From: Dyella sp. 2HG41-7
Lineage (GTDB): Bacteria; Pseudomonadota; Gammaproteobacteria; Xanthomonadales; Rhodanobacteraceae
Direction of reading: 5' to 3'
Assembly (NCBI RefSeq): GCF_021390675.1
Contig: NZ_JAJEJV010000004.1
Span: 930,001-994,000 of the forward strand
Length of the DNA: 64,000 nt
Numbering within the stretch: position 1 is the stretch's first letter; each line of letters starts with the position of its first letter. Under the pieces are notes generated by a model, which was not told where the DNA came from, ran no database searches, and saw only the letters and a list, made by a program, of their open reading frames with translations. Below, in pieces: positions 17,678-27,688 of the stretch. Position numbers and translations under genes: made by a program.

Positions 17678-18925
17678 TCAGCCGACCGCCGCGGTTTCGC
17701 GGGGTGTCTCTTCGGCCGCCATGCGTTCCAGCACGCGTTCCATGCGTGCGAACACTTCGCGCAATTGCGCAGGCTGCGGTAGCAGCGTCAAACGCATGTG
17801 GCGACTATTCGGCACGTTGAAGCTGGAACCGGGCACGATCAGCACCGATTCCTCGTTCAACAGGCGCAACGCAAAATCGTTGTCGTTGAAGTTGGCGATG
17901 CGATCGCTGCGCACGCGCGGGAAGGCATACAGCGCGCCGCCCGGCGTGACGACATCCAAATAGCGGCTCGATGCGACACCGTCCAGCACGGCTTGACGTG
18001 CGTCGTGCAGGCGTCCACCCGGCGCGGTGAGGGCGTTGATGGTCGGCGCATCCTGCAGCGCCGGAATCACCGCCCATTGCGCCGTGACATTGGCGCACAG
18101 GCGCAGTGCGGCGAGCAGTTGCAGCGCATCGCGGTATTCGTGCGTGCGCGTCGGGTCGCCCGAAAGGCTGAGCCAGCCCACGCGGTAACCGCAGGCGCGA
18201 TGCACTTTGCTCAAGCCGCCGAAACTGATGCACGGCGTGGCGCCTGCGACTTCGGCCAACGGCTGGAACGGCGTGCCGTCGTAAAGGATCTCGTCGTAGA
18301 TTTCATCGCAGAGCAGCAGCAGACGATGGCGCGCTGCGATCTCGACGATGCGTTCCAACAACGCGCGCGGATAGACTGCGCCGGTCGGATTGTTCGGATT
18401 GACCAGCACCAGCGCACGCGTGCGCGAGGTGATCAAGGCTTCGATTTCCTCCGGGTCCGGCATATGCCGGTTTTCGGCGAGGCAGCGGTAGTAACGCGGC
18501 ACGCCGCCGTTGAGTATGGTGGCGGCGCTCCACAACGGGTAATCCGGGCTCGGCAACAGCACCTCGTCGCCCGGTTGCAGCAACGCGCGCAGGCTCAGAT
18601 CGATCAGCTCGCTGACGCCGTTGCCGATAAAAATGCGCTCGACCTGCACATGACGCGCGCCGCGGGCGCGCTGCTGCGCGGCGATGACTTCGCGCGCTTC
18701 ATCCAGACCTTGCTCGTGACCGTAGGCTTCGCTTTCGTGCAGATGTGCGGCGATGGCTTCGCGCAGATGATCGGGCACGGTGAAACCATAACGTGCGGGA
18801 TTGCCGATATTGAGCTTGATGATCGGCAAGCCGGCCGCTTCCAATTCGCGTGCACGTCGAGTGAGCGCGCCGCGGATTTCGTAGCGCACTTCGGCCAGGT
18901 GCGCACTGGGCTTGATCGGGGCCAA
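17678..18925 (-). CDS. alaA: Pyridoxal-phosphate aminotransferase, AlaA-like
   Basis: A 415-residue fold-type I aminotransferase. The PLP lysine is K240 in GGLSKVHRACGYRVGW; D207/Y210 (CDEIYDEILYD) and the NPNNPTGAVY block contact the cofactor. The N-terminus (YEIRGALTRRARELE…KLNIGNPARYGF), IGNGVSELI and LRLCANVTAQWAV are close to the E. coli glutamate-pyruvate aminotransferase AlaA. It probably makes alanine from pyruvate with glutamate as donor. Compared with AlaA it has a slightly longer Glu/Thr-rich C-terminus. It is first gene of a two-gene operon with the SGNH hydrolase. Confidence 0.85.
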   Translation of the reverse strand: MAPIKPSAHLAEVRYEIRGALTRRARELEAAGLPIIKLNIGNPARYGFTVPDHLREAIAAHLHESEAYGHEQGLDEAREVIAAQQRARGARHVQVERIFIGNGVSELIDLSLRALLQPGDEVLLPSPDYPLWSAATILNGGVPRYYRCLAENRHMPDPEEIEALITSRTRALVLVNPNNPTGAVYPRALLERIVEIAARHRLLLLCDEIYDEILYDGTPFQPLAEVAGATPCISFGGLSKVHRACGYRVGWLSLSGDPTRTHEYRDALQLLAALRLCANVTAQWAVIPALQDAPTINALTAPGGRLHDARQAVLDGVASSRYLDVVTPGGALYAFPRVRSDRIANFNDNDFALRLLNEESVLIVPGSSFNVPNSRHMRLTLLPQPAQLREVFARMERVLERMAAEETPRETAAVG

Positions 18926-19139
18926 CGTTCGAATCCTTTGTTTTTACGGGAGAACCCGGCATACCGCCGGTTCGAATCTGATGCTAACAGCGGTCGCGGG
19001 CGGTGTGGGGGCCGGGTTAAGGCGAAAAAGGGCTAAGCGCGAGAATCCGTGAACCGGGACAGCGAGTGTTTAGCACGTGATCGGTGCGGGTTTTGCGCGC
19101 ATTTCCACGTCGTCTCATGGGGCAGGCATAATCGGGCTT

Positions 19140-20195
19140 ATGAGCGATGCACAGATCATCGAACGGCTCCGTCATATCGGATGGCGGGGCCAAGCCTTGC
19201 CCGGCGACGGTCGGCGCGTGGTGCGCGTGGTCGCGCAGCATCGCGCCGGCTACGAAGTGCACGACGGCGAACAGACCTTCGGCGCTCAGCCCAGCGGGCA
19301 CTTCCTCAAGCGTGGCCTGGATCCGGCGGAGCGGCCTGCCGTGGGCGATTTCGTGGAGATCGAGCCGGGCAAGCCGCCGCATATCGTGATGGTGCAATCG
19401 CGACGCACCGTGCTTTCGCGCGCGGCGGCCGGCGAGCGCTACGAACGTCAGGTGATCGCCACCAACATCGACTATGTGTTGGTGTTGACCGGTTTGGACG
19501 GTGATTTCAATCCGGCGCGCATCGAGCGCTATCTGTCCCTTGTCGAAGGGTCGGGTGCGCAGCCGGTGGTGATTCTTACCAAGACCGATCTCGGCGACGA
19601 TGCCGATCCGCGCCTTGTCGACCTGAAAACCCGGCTGCCCGCCGGCACGCCGATTCACGCGATCAACGGCAAGGATCCCGCCAGCGCCGGTGCGTTGGCG
19701 GGATACCTCAAAGTGGGCGACAGCGCTGTGCTGGTCGGTTCGTCGGGCGCTGGCAAATCCACGCTCACCAATACCTTGCTGGGAAGTCAGCAAATGGCGA
19801 CCGGTGCTGTACGTGGACACGACAGCCGCGGTCGGCACACCACGACCTATCGCGCCTTGCTTCAATTACCCAGCGGCGGTTGCTTGATCGATACGCCCGG
19901 CATGCGCGAACTCAAGCTGACCGGCGAAGAAAGCCTGGATCTGTTCGCCGATATCGAAGCGCTCGCGGAAAAATGCCGCTTTGCCGATTGCGGTCACGGC
20001 AGCGAGCCGGGTTGCGCCGTACAAGAAGCGTTGCATGACGGCGAGTTGACACCCGAACGCTGGCGCAACTATCTAAAGCTGCGCGACGAGCGCGAGGAGC
20101 AGGCCGCGATGCTGGAATCTCGCCTGCGTCGTCAGCGCGGTGGGCGCCCGATCACCAAACCCCACGGCCCGCGAGGCTCACGCGAAAGGGAGTAG
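19140..20195 (+). CDS. rsgA: Ribosome small-subunit-dependent GTPase A (RsgA/YjeQ)
   Basis: A 351-residue circularly permuted GTPase that helps 30S subunit maturation. G4 (TKTD, 147-150) precedes G1 (GSSGAGKST, 200-208) and G3 (DTPG, 251-254), the permuted order diagnostic of the family. An N-terminal OB-fold region and a C-terminal zinc finger (C279, C284, H286, C292) are present. The ATG at 19140 is preferred: the frame extends upstream, but MSDAQIIERLRHIGW is the natural start. No Shine-Dalgarno is evident, and CATAAT lies only seven bases ahead, so a leaderless transcript is possible. The next gene starts eight bases after the stop. Confidence 0.93.
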   Translation: MSDAQIIERLRHIGWRGQALPGDGRRVVRVVAQHRAGYEVHDGEQTFGAQPSGHFLKRGLDPAERPAVGDFVEIEPGKPPHIVMVQSRRTVLSRAAAGERYERQVIATNIDYVLVLTGLDGDFNPARIERYLSLVEGSGAQPVVILTKTDLGDDADPRLVDLKTRLPAGTPIHAINGKDPASAGALAGYLKVGDSAVLVGSSGAGKSTLTNTLLGSQQMATGAVRGHDSRGRHTTTYRALLQLPSGGCLIDTPGMRELKLTGEESLDLFADIEALAEKCRFADCGHGSEPGCAVQEALHDGELTPERWRNYLKLRDEREEQAAMLESRLRRQRGGRPITKPHGPRGSRERE

Positions 20196-20202
20196 CTGCA
20201 TC

Positions 20203-21477
20203 TTGAACACACCCGCCGACACGGTTCCGGCCGGACTGGACGCTTACGCCGCCTTGGATAAGCGCCTGCTTGCCGCGGTGCGAGGCATCAACATTCTGTC
20301 GACGGTGAGCTGGCCGGCATCGCTGGAAGATCGGATGATCGAGGAGTACGGCAAAGGCCAATACTCCTTACCGGAAGTAACCTACAAAAAGCCAGATCTT
20401 TCCGACGTTCGCAAAGAACTTGTCGCCATCGAAAGCGAAGCGAGCAATGGCGACCCTATCGGCGAATACCTACGCCGCACGGCGGAGTCGTGGCGAATCG
20501 CCGCCGAGATGCTGGAAGCGGTCGGCACAGACGGCGTCACGGCGCCTTCCATCCAGCTTTATGGCAAGCCCGGCGACGTTATTCCCGGCAGCGATCGCAG
20601 CAATCTCGATGCGGCGCATTACTTTGTCGAATTGTCCGACGAACTCGGCGCGGATCTGCAAGACGACGACATCGTCACCAACATTTCCTCCGAAGTGCTG
20701 CGCGCGGATTTGTCCAAAGTGCTGGACGAATTTTTCGGGCAAGGCGTGATTGGGGTGGAAGTGGATAACGACCTCACCGCCAAAGCCGCCGCCGGCGCGA
20801 CGCGCATTCGCTTGCGCGGCGGCACGCGCTTCAGCCAGTACGATCGGCACCAGTTGCTCAACCACGAAGCCTTTGTGCATTCGCTGACCGCGTTGAACGG
20901 GCGTGCGCAGCCGCTGCTCGCGTCGCTGGCGCGCACGTCGCCCCGCGTGACCGCCACGCAGGAAGGTTTGGCGGTGTTTGCCGAGCTGATGTCGGGCGCG
21001 ATCGATATCGCGCGGCTCAAGCGCATCAGCCTGCGTATTCTCGCGCTCGACATGGCCCTCAATGGCGCGGATTTCGTCGAGGTGTATCGCTACTTCAATC
21101 GATGCGGGCAATCCGTGGCGGACAGTTTCCATTCTGCGCAGCGCGTGTTTCGCGGCGTGCCGTTGACGGGCGGTTCCGCGTTCGCCAAGGACAATGTCTA
21201 TCTGTCCGGCCTGATGGACGTGCACACCTTCTTCCGTTGGGCGCTGAAGGAACGGCGCATGGATCTGCTGCGTTATCTCTTCGCCGGCAAAATGACTCTG
21301 GGCGATGTGATGAGTCTGGAACCCTATTTCCAATCCGGCGCCATCGTCGCGCCGCGCTGGCTGCCGCCGTGGATGCAGCACGTGCATGGCCTGGCGGGAA
21401 AACTGGCGTTTTCGCTGTTCATCAACCGCGTGCGTATGTCGAAGGTGGAAGCCGGAACGCTGTCGACAGGCGTGTGA
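20203..21477 (+). CDS. QEGLA-motif protein (DUF1704 / flavohemoglobin-expression-modulating family), putative zinc metallopeptidase
   Basis: A 424-residue protein if started at TTG 20203, which has GGGAG upstream; an ATG at 20140 would overlap rsgA by 56 bases and is less likely. The motif HEAFVH (about residues 221-226) fits the HExxxH zinc site of the family, and TQEGLAVFAELMSG (about 252) is the naming QEGLA motif. Eukaryotic relatives (MATCAP) are tubulin carboxypeptidases; the bacterial role is unknown. It follows rsgA by seven bases, so co-transcription is likely. Its stop abuts the stop of the convergent DUF2165 gene in a TGATCA palindrome. Confidence 0.86.
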   Translation: MNTPADTVPAGLDAYAALDKRLLAAVRGINILSTVSWPASLEDRMIEEYGKGQYSLPEVTYKKPDLSDVRKELVAIESEASNGDPIGEYLRRTAESWRIAAEMLEAVGTDGVTAPSIQLYGKPGDVIPGSDRSNLDAAHYFVELSDELGADLQDDDIVTNISSEVLRADLSKVLDEFFGQGVIGVEVDNDLTAKAAAGATRIRLRGGTRFSQYDRHQLLNHEAFVHSLTALNGRAQPLLASLARTSPRVTATQEGLAVFAELMSGAIDIARLKRISLRILALDMALNGADFVEVYRYFNRCGQSVADSFHSAQRVFRGVPLTGGSAFAKDNVYLSGLMDVHTFFRWALKERRMDLLRYLFAGKMTLGDVMSLEPYFQSGAIVAPRWLPPWMQHVHGLAGKLAFSLFINRVRMSKVEAGTLSTGV

Positions 21478-21972
21478 TCACGTCAGATCGGCATCCGGCT
21501 GGTTGACGAAAATCAGTACGCCGAGTATCGCCATATAGAACCGGAATGCGCCTTCCTGACCGTTCCAGATTTTCGACTGCCACATGGCGAACCATTCGCC
21601 GCCCACCACCATAAAGCCGAAGAACCATACGGCGAAGCCGAGCACACAACCGGCGGTGACGACGTTTTTCGCCGCGTTGAAGCTTGCCGCGTCTTTACGG
21701 CGAGCCCTCCACAGTGCGATGGCACCGTTGAGCCATAGCAGGCACGTCGCGCCCTCGGCGGCAATGATCAATCCGTAACTTACGTGCCACATAGTGGGGT
21801 TCGTGATGGCTCGACCCATTAGCGCGTTGCCAGGAAAGGTCGTATCCATCGATAGCACATGTTGTACGAACAGGAAGTTCGAGCCGTAATCGACGATGTT
21901 GTCGAAGGTCACGATAAACGCGAAGGCGGCCAACATCAGCGGCAGCAGGATTTTTGCGAGGCGGGTGGGCAT
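21478..21972 (-). CDS. DUF2165 family small membrane protein
   Basis: A 164-residue protein with four predicted transmembrane segments (about 7-24, 65-88, 103-125, 143-158). The pattern NIVDYGSNFLFVQHVLSMDTTFP and the tail MAILGVLIFVNQPD are characteristic of DUF2165 inner-membrane proteins of unknown function. It is monocistronic, and its 3' end directly abuts the QEGLA gene. Confidence 0.85.
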   Translation of the reverse strand: MPTRLAKILLPLMLAAFAFIVTFDNIVDYGSNFLFVQHVLSMDTTFPGNALMGRAITNPTMWHVSYGLIIAAEGATCLLWLNGAIALWRARRKDAASFNAAKNVVTAGCVLGFAVWFFGFMVVGGEWFAMWQSKIWNGQEGAFRFYMAILGVLIFVNQPDADLT

Positions 21973-22205
21973 GAGTTTCGTCGCGACGAAGATGGAGCCT
22001 CAAGTATCCGATCCGAGATTCGTAGGCGGCAACGTTTTCTGCCGCGCTGCATCAATAACCGCTGACCTCATGTAGGCGCAAATCGACGCGTTTTGTACGA
22101 CTAATTGGGCATTTTTCTTCGCCGTGCACCGGCGGGTGGGTGCTACCATTTGCGACATGCCGCCGCGCGGCTCCTTTCCCCATTCCCATTCGTTGCAATC
22201 ATCCG

Positions 22206-24494
22206 ATGGCTCATTCCGACGACTTCCGCCAAGCCGCCCTCGAATATCACCGCCTGCCGCGCCCCGGCAAGATCAAGGTCACACCAACCACACCCCTGGT
22301 GACGCAACGCGATCTTTCGCTCGCGTATTCACCCGGCGTGGCCTATGCCTGCGAAGCGATCGTCGACGATCCGCGCAATGCCGCCGAATACACCGCGCGC
22401 TCCAACCTGGTCGCGGTCATCACCAACGGTACGGCGGTGCTGGGCCTGGGCGACATCGGTCCGCTCGCCGGCAAGCCGGTGATGGAAGGTAAGGGCGTGC
22501 TGTTCCAGAAATTCGCCGGCATCGATGTGTTCGATATCGAACTCAACGAGCGCGATCCGGACAAGCTGGTGGACATCATCGCCGCGATGGAGCCCACCTT
22601 CGGCGGTATCAATCTGGAAGACATCAAGGCGCCGGAATGCTTCATCGTCGAGCGCAAGCTGCGCGAGCGGATGAAAATTCCGGTATTCCACGACGATCAG
22701 CACGGCACCGCCATCATCGTCGGCGCCGCCGTGATCAACGCGCTGAAGATCGTCGGCAAGCGCATCGAAGACGTGAAAATCGCCACCACCGGCGCCGGCG
22801 CCGCCGGCATCGCGTGCCTGGATATGCTGGTGGCGCTGGGCGCCAAGCGTGAAAACATCACGGCGTTCGATCGCGAAGGCGTGCTTTATACCGGCCGCGA
22901 TCATATGGACCCGGACAAGCAGCGTTACGCGCGCGACACCAAGGCGCGCACGCTGGCCGAAATCGTGGATGGCGCGGATGTGTTCCTGGGTCTCTCAGCT
23001 GGCGGCATTCTGAAGCCGGAGATGGTTGCGAGCATGGCCAAGCAGCCGATCATTCTGGCGCTGGCCAATCCGAATCCGGAAATCCTGCCGGAAGACGCGA
23101 AAGCCGTGCGTCCGGATTGCATCATTGCCACCGGCCGTTCGGATTATCCGAATCAGGTCAACAACGCGCTGTGCTTCCCGTACATCTTCCGCGGCGCGCT
23201 GGATGTCGGCGCCACCGGCATCAACGAAGCGATGAAGCTGGCCTGCGTGCAGGCGATCGCGGCGCTGGCGCAGATGGAATCGGGCGACCTCACCGGCGCG
23301 TACGGCGGCGAATCGCCGACCTTCGGGCCGGAATATCTGATTCCGCGTCCCTTCGATCCGCGTCTGCTGGTGATGTTGGCACCCGCCGTGGCGCAAGCTG
23401 CGATGGACTCGGGCGTCGCCACGCGACCGATGGAGGACATGGAGGCCTACATCGAAAAACTCAGCCAGTTCATCTATCGAACGGGTCTGATCATGAAGCC
23501 GGTTTACGAACGCGCGCGTGCCGACCGCAAGCGCGTGGTGTATGCCGAGGGCGAAGAAGAAACCGTACTGCGCGCGGTGCAGACGGTGATCGACGAGAAG
23601 TTGGCGTATCCGATTCTGATCGGTCGTCCCGATGTCATCGAAACGCGCATCGAGCGTTTGGGCTTGCGCATGCGCGCCGGCGTCGATTTCGAACTCACCA
23701 ACATCAACGACGATCCGCGCTTCAACGATTACTGGCAGCAATACCACGCGCTCACCGAGCGTCGCGGCGTCACGCCGGCGGCGGCCAAGAATCTGATGCG
23801 TTCGCGCCCCACGTTGATCTCCGCGATGATGGTCAAGCGCGGCGAAGCCGATGCGATGATCTGCGGCCTGGTCGGGCGTTATCACAAGAAACTCGGTTAT
23901 ATCCGCAGCGTGTTCGGTCTCGATCCCGGCGTGCAATGCACGTCCGCGATGACCGCCGTGATCAACGACAAAGGCACGTGGTTCTTCCTCGACACGCACG
24001 TGCAATGCGATCCCTCCGCCGAACAAATCGCTGAAGCGACGCTGCAGGCCAGCTATCGCCTCAAGCTATTCGGCGTGGAGCCGAAAGTGGCGCTGCTGTC
24101 GCACTCCAACTACGGCAGCCACGAAAACGCCAGCGCGGCCAAGATGCGCGAGGTGTGGAAGATTCTTCGCGCGCGCGCGCCGTTCCTGGAAATGGACGGT
24201 GAAATGCAGGGCGACACCGCGTGGGACGAAGAAATCCGTCGCCGCATGTTCCCCAACACCACGCTCAACGGACGCGCGAACTTGTTCGTGATGCCGAATC
24301 TCGACGCCGCCAACATCGCGTACAACATGGTGCGCGTGATGACCGACGGCGTGGCGGTGGGTCCGATTCTGATGGGCGTGGACAAACCCGCGCATATCCT
24401 CACGCCGACCTCCACCGTACGGCGCGTGGTCAATATGACCGCCATCGCTGTAGTGGATGCGCAAATCCGCGCCGCGCAAAGCGAGCGGAGCTAA
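22206..24494 (+). CDS. maeB: NADP-dependent malic enzyme with phosphotransacetylase-like domain (MaeB)
   Basis: A 762-residue protein, close to E. coli MaeB (759). The ATG at 22206 gives [23 protein letters not shown]; the longer frame to 22140 is rejected. Residues about 20-430 are the malic enzyme domain ([49 protein letters not shown] for NADP). Residues about 435-760 resemble phosphate acetyltransferase and are usually regulatory. It decarboxylates malate to pyruvate plus NADPH, feeding the pyruvate dehydrogenase encoded next by aceE. Confidence 0.95.
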   Translation: MAHSDDFRQAALEYHRLPRPGKIKVTPTTPLVTQRDLSLAYSPGVAYACEAIVDDPRNAAEYTARSNLVAVITNGTAVLGLGDIGPLAGKPVMEGKGVLFQKFAGIDVFDIELNERDPDKLVDIIAAMEPTFGGINLEDIKAPECFIVERKLRERMKIPVFHDDQHGTAIIVGAAVINALKIVGKRIEDVKIATTGAGAAGIACLDMLVALGAKRENITAFDREGVLYTGRDHMDPDKQRYARDTKARTLAEIVDGADVFLGLSAGGILKPEMVASMAKQPIILALANPNPEILPEDAKAVRPDCIIATGRSDYPNQVNNALCFPYIFRGALDVGATGINEAMKLACVQAIAALAQMESGDLTGAYGGESPTFGPEYLIPRPFDPRLLVMLAPAVAQAAMDSGVATRPMEDMEAYIEKLSQFIYRTGLIMKPVYERARADRKRVVYAEGEEETVLRAVQTVIDEKLAYPILIGRPDVIETRIERLGLRMRAGVDFELTNINDDPRFNDYWQQYHALTERRGVTPAAAKNLMRSRPTLISAMMVKRGEADAMICGLVGRYHKKLGYIRSVFGLDPGVQCTSAMTAVINDKGTWFFLDTHVQCDPSAEQIAEATLQASYRLKLFGVEPKVALLSHSNYGSHENASAAKMREVWKILRARAPFLEMDGEMQGDTAWDEEIRRRMFPNTTLNGRANLFVMPNLDAANIAYNMVRVMTDGVAVGPILMGVDKPAHILTPTSTVRRVVNMTAIAVVDAQIRAAQSERS

Positions 24495-24507
24495 CCACCG
24501 CCTTTAA

Positions 24508-24554
24508 CCCCCTCTCCCCTCCGGGGAGAGGGCTGGGTGAGGGGCCAACCTCGC
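24508..24554 (+). repeat. GC-rich hairpin repeat, single module
   Basis: CCCTCTCCCC and GGGGAGAGGG form a 10-bp stem with a TCC loop, followed by GTGAGGGGCCAACCTCGC. The last 18 bases are identical to 45317-45334 inside lpdA, so both are copies of one dispersed family. Confidence 0.75.
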
Positions 24555-24693
24555 GTCGATTATTGTTACGCCGTCGACGCCGAACCATCGCCAACATGGA
24601 ACGTCACCGTATCCATTTCTCGGTGTTCGTGGGCAGCCATATTCCCAACCGTTCTGAAGAACAAGCGCGCCTGCGCACATATAAAACCCTTCG

Positions 24694-24703
24694 CATACGT
24701 ATG
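24694..24703. promoter_or_regulatory. CATACGTATG palindrome upstream of aceE
   Basis: A perfect 10-bp palindrome (CATACGTATG, flanked GC…T) lies right behind a TATAAA box, where a repressor would block initiation. The same 10 bases form the core of the 18-bp palindrome upstream of aceF (43514-43531). A shared operator for the split pyruvate dehydrogenase genes is inferred. Confidence 0.5.
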
Positions 24704-24893
24704 TATCGTCGGACAATTGGCGAGAACGCCGCCTCGGGGCTAGAATCGAAGGGTTAGCTCGTTCTGCGGCGAATACGCCACGCGGTTCCCTCCGTGCCGG
24801 CCCCTGAGTCTCCGGATCGATGCTCCGGCTTCGTCGCTTTCCCCAGTGACGCGCACCCACCGCAAGGCGGCGCTTGGCGCCGCGGAGACCTCC

Positions 24894-27587
24894 ATGGATC
24901 AGCTCGACGATATCCTCCATCAGGACCCCGACCCCACCGAAACCCAAGAATGGGTCGAATCGCTGGATGCCGTCATTCACCGCGAAGGCACCGAACGCGC
25001 GCATTTTCTGCTGGAGCGTCTGGTCGATTCCACGCGTCGCTCGGGCGGCTACCTGCCGTTCGATCCAACCACCGAATACGTCAACACCATTCCGCCGCAT
25101 CTGGAAGCCAAGATGCCCGGCGACGCCGCGATGGAATGGCGCATTCGCTCGCTGATCCGTTGGAACGCGATGGCCATGGTCGTTCGCGCCAACCGCAAAC
25201 CCGGCGAGCTGGGCGGTCATATCGCCAGTTTCGCGTCGTCCGCCACGCTTTATGACGTGGGCTTCAATCACTTCTGGCGCGCGCCGAGTGCCGATCATCC
25301 GGGCGATCTGGTGTTCCACCAGGGTCACTCCAGCCCGGGCGTGTATGCGCGTTCGTTCCTGGAAGGCCGCATCAGCGACGAGCAGCTCGATCTCTTCCGC
25401 ATGGAAGTGGCGGGTCACGGCCGTGGTCTCTCCTCGTACCCGCATCCGTGGTTGATGCCCGATTACTGGCAGGTGCCGACCGTGTCGATGGGCCTGGGCC
25501 CGATCCAGGCGATCTACCAAGCGCAGTTCTGGAAGTACCTCGAACACCGCGGACTGATCCCGAAGACCGACCGCAAAATCTGGTGCTTCATGGGCGACGG
25601 CGAAACCGACGAGCCCGAATCGCTCGGCGCGATCTCGCTCGCCGGCCGCGAAGGTCTGGACAACCTTATCTTCGTGATCAACTGCAACCTGCAGCGCCTC
25701 GACGGTCCGGTGCGCGGCAACGGCAAGATCATCCAGGAACTGGAAGGCGTCTTCCGCGGCGCCGGCTGGAATGCGTTGAAGGTGGTGTGGGGCAGCTACT
25801 GGGATCCGCTTCTCGCGCGCGACACCAAGGGCGTGCTGCGCAAGCTGATGATGGAAACCATCGACGGCGAATACCAGGCGTGCAAGGCCTTCGGCGGCGC
25901 GTATACGCGCGAACATTTCTTCGGGAAGTATCCGGAGACGCGTGAGATGGTCGCCAACCTCAGTGACGACGACATCTGGCGCTTGAACCGTGGCGGTCAC
26001 GATCCGCACAAGGTGTATGCCGCCTATCACGCGGCGGTGAACACCAAGGGTATGCCGACCGTGATCCTCGCCAAGACGGTGAAGGGCTACGGCATGGGTG
26101 CTGCCGGCGAATCGCAGAACCCCACGCACCAGCAGAAAAAGCTGGACGACGAAGCCGTGCGTCATTTCCGCGACCGCTTCAACATTCCGGTTTCGGACGA
26201 AAAACTCAAAGACGTGCCGTACTACCACCCCGGCAAAGATTCGCCGGAAGTGCAGTACATGCAGGAACGCCGCAAGGCGCTCGGCGGTTATCTGCCGCAG
26301 CGTCGCCGCCACAGCGACATCAAGCTCAAGGCGCCGGATCTTTCCGCGTTCGAGCAGATCACCAAGGGCACCGGCGACCGCGAAATCTCCACTACCATGG
26401 CGCTGGTGCGCGGCATGAATCTGTTGCTGCGCGATAAGGCCATTGGTCCGCGCGTGGTGCCGATCGTCGCCGACGAAGCGCGCACCTTCGGTATGGAAGG
26501 CATGTTCCGTCAAATCGGCATCTACGCGCCGTTCGGTCAGAAGTATCGTCCGCAAGACGCCGATCAGCTGTTGTATTACCGCGAAGACCAGAAAGGCCAG
26601 GTGCTGCAGGAAGGCATTTCCGAAGCCGGCGGCATGGCCGCATGGATGGCCGCGGCCTCCAGCTACAGCATCAGCAACCAGCCGATGCTGCCGTTCTTCA
26701 TCTACTACTCGATGTTCGGTTTCCAACGCATCGGCGATCTGGCGTGGGCGGCGGGCGACATGCGTTCGCGCGGCTTCCTGATCGGCGGCACCTCGGGCCG
26801 CACTACCTTGAACGGCGAAGGCTTGCAGCACGAAGACGGTCATTCGCATCTGATGGCCGGTGCGATTCCGAACGTGCGCGCGTACGATCCGACGTTCTCG
26901 TATGAGGTCGCCGTGATCATGCAGGACGGCACGCGCCGCATGCTCGAAGACCAAGAGGACGTGTACTACTACCTCACGGTCATGAACGAGAACTACAGCC
27001 ATCCCGATCTGCCGCAAGGCGTCGAGGAAGGCATCGTCAAGGGCATGTACTTGTTCAAGGATGCGGGCAAGCCGAAGAAGAGCGAGCCGCGCGTGCAGTT
27101 GCTCGGTTCGGGCACGATCCTGCTCGAAGTGATCGCAGCAGCGGAATTGTTGGAGAAGGATTTCGGCGTCACCGCCGATATCTGGTCCGTGCCCAGTTTT
27201 ATCGAGCTGCGTCGCGATGGTTTCGATGCCGAGCGTTGGAATCGTCTGCATCCGGAAGCCGATCAGCGCGTGCCGTATGTCACCGGTTTGTTGCAAGGCC
27301 ATCAGGGCCCTGCGATTGCCGCCACCGACTATGTGCGCGAATACGCCGATCAGATCCGCGCATTCATGCCGGACGGCATGCGTTACACCGTACTCGGCAC
27401 CGATGGTTTCGGTCGCTCGGATACGCGCGAGCATCTGCGTGGCTTCTTCGAAGTGGATCGTTACTGGATCGCACACGCCGCGCTCGCGGCGCTGGCGAAG
27501 GACGGCAAGGTCAACGCCAAAGATGTCGCCCGCGCGATTCGCGAGTACAAGCTTGATCCGGACAAGCCGAACCCGCAGACGGTTTGA
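24894..27587 (+). CDS. aceE: Pyruvate dehydrogenase E1 component, homodimeric type (AceE)
   Basis: An 897-residue protein, matching the ~890 of homodimeric E1. The ATG after GGAGACCTCC gives MDQLDDILHQDPDPTETQEW, the typical N-terminus. The thiamin diphosphate site is visible in FMGDGETDEPESLG…NLIFVINCNLQRLDGPVRGN. The middle domain has ISEAGGMAAWMAAASSYS and DRYWIAHAALAAL near the end. It decarboxylates pyruvate and acetylates the lipoyl group of AceF. The aceF and lpdA genes are about 16 kb away rather than adjacent. A strong terminator follows. Confidence 0.97.
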   Translation: MDQLDDILHQDPDPTETQEWVESLDAVIHREGTERAHFLLERLVDSTRRSGGYLPFDPTTEYVNTIPPHLEAKMPGDAAMEWRIRSLIRWNAMAMVVRANRKPGELGGHIASFASSATLYDVGFNHFWRAPSADHPGDLVFHQGHSSPGVYARSFLEGRISDEQLDLFRMEVAGHGRGLSSYPHPWLMPDYWQVPTVSMGLGPIQAIYQAQFWKYLEHRGLIPKTDRKIWCFMGDGETDEPESLGAISLAGREGLDNLIFVINCNLQRLDGPVRGNGKIIQELEGVFRGAGWNALKVVWGSYWDPLLARDTKGVLRKLMMETIDGEYQACKAFGGAYTREHFFGKYPETREMVANLSDDDIWRLNRGGHDPHKVYAAYHAAVNTKGMPTVILAKTVKGYGMGAAGESQNPTHQQKKLDDEAVRHFRDRFNIPVSDEKLKDVPYYHPGKDSPEVQYMQERRKALGGYLPQRRRHSDIKLKAPDLSAFEQITKGTGDREISTTMALVRGMNLLLRDKAIGPRVVPIVADEARTFGMEGMFRQIGIYAPFGQKYRPQDADQLLYYREDQKGQVLQEGISEAGGMAAWMAAASSYSISNQPMLPFFIYYSMFGFQRIGDLAWAAGDMRSRGFLIGGTSGRTTLNGEGLQHEDGHSHLMAGAIPNVRAYDPTFSYEVAVIMQDGTRRMLEDQEDVYYYLTVMNENYSHPDLPQGVEEGIVKGMYLFKDAGKPKKSEPRVQLLGSGTILLEVIAAAELLEKDFGVTADIWSVPSFIELRRDGFDAERWNRLHPEADQRVPYVTGLLQGHQGPAIAATDYVREYADQIRAFMPDGMRYTVLGTDGFGRSDTREHLRGFFEVDRYWIAHAALAALAKDGKVNAKDVARAIREYKLDPDKPNPQTV

Positions 27588-27597
27588 TCTCTGCATT

Positions 27598-27633
27598 AAT
27601 CAAAAAGCCCGCCGAAAGGCGGGCTTTTTGATT
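27598..27633 (+). terminator. Rho-independent terminator of aceE
   Basis: AATCAAAAAGCCCGCC pairs perfectly with GGCGGGCTTTTTGATT around a GAAA loop, ending in a T5 run, eleven bases after the stop. The A run on the other side lets it act also for the convergent gene at 27689. Confidence 0.95.
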
Positions 27634-27688
27634 GATGGCGCCATGTCGGCGACGCCGTGGCGTCGCCGAACTTCGCATGCATCGTCAA

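Larger units (their letters stand above)
24495..24893 (+). other. 399-bp leader/intergenic region between maeB and aceE
   Basis: No gene is supported. In order it holds a GC-rich hairpin repeat (24508-24554) that may terminate maeB, an AT-richer stretch with TATAAA at 24680-24685 as possible -10, the palindrome CATACGTATG just after it, and a long leader up to the aceE ribosome-binding site (GGAGA at 24884). Confidence 0.6.

Noticed and set aside
24504-27596. Very long minus-strand open frame opposite aceE (about 1030 codons)
   Set aside because: It mirrors the aceE reading frame in high-GC codon-biased DNA, has no ribosome-binding site and an Arg/His/Ala-rich composition without domains; aceE itself is unmistakable.
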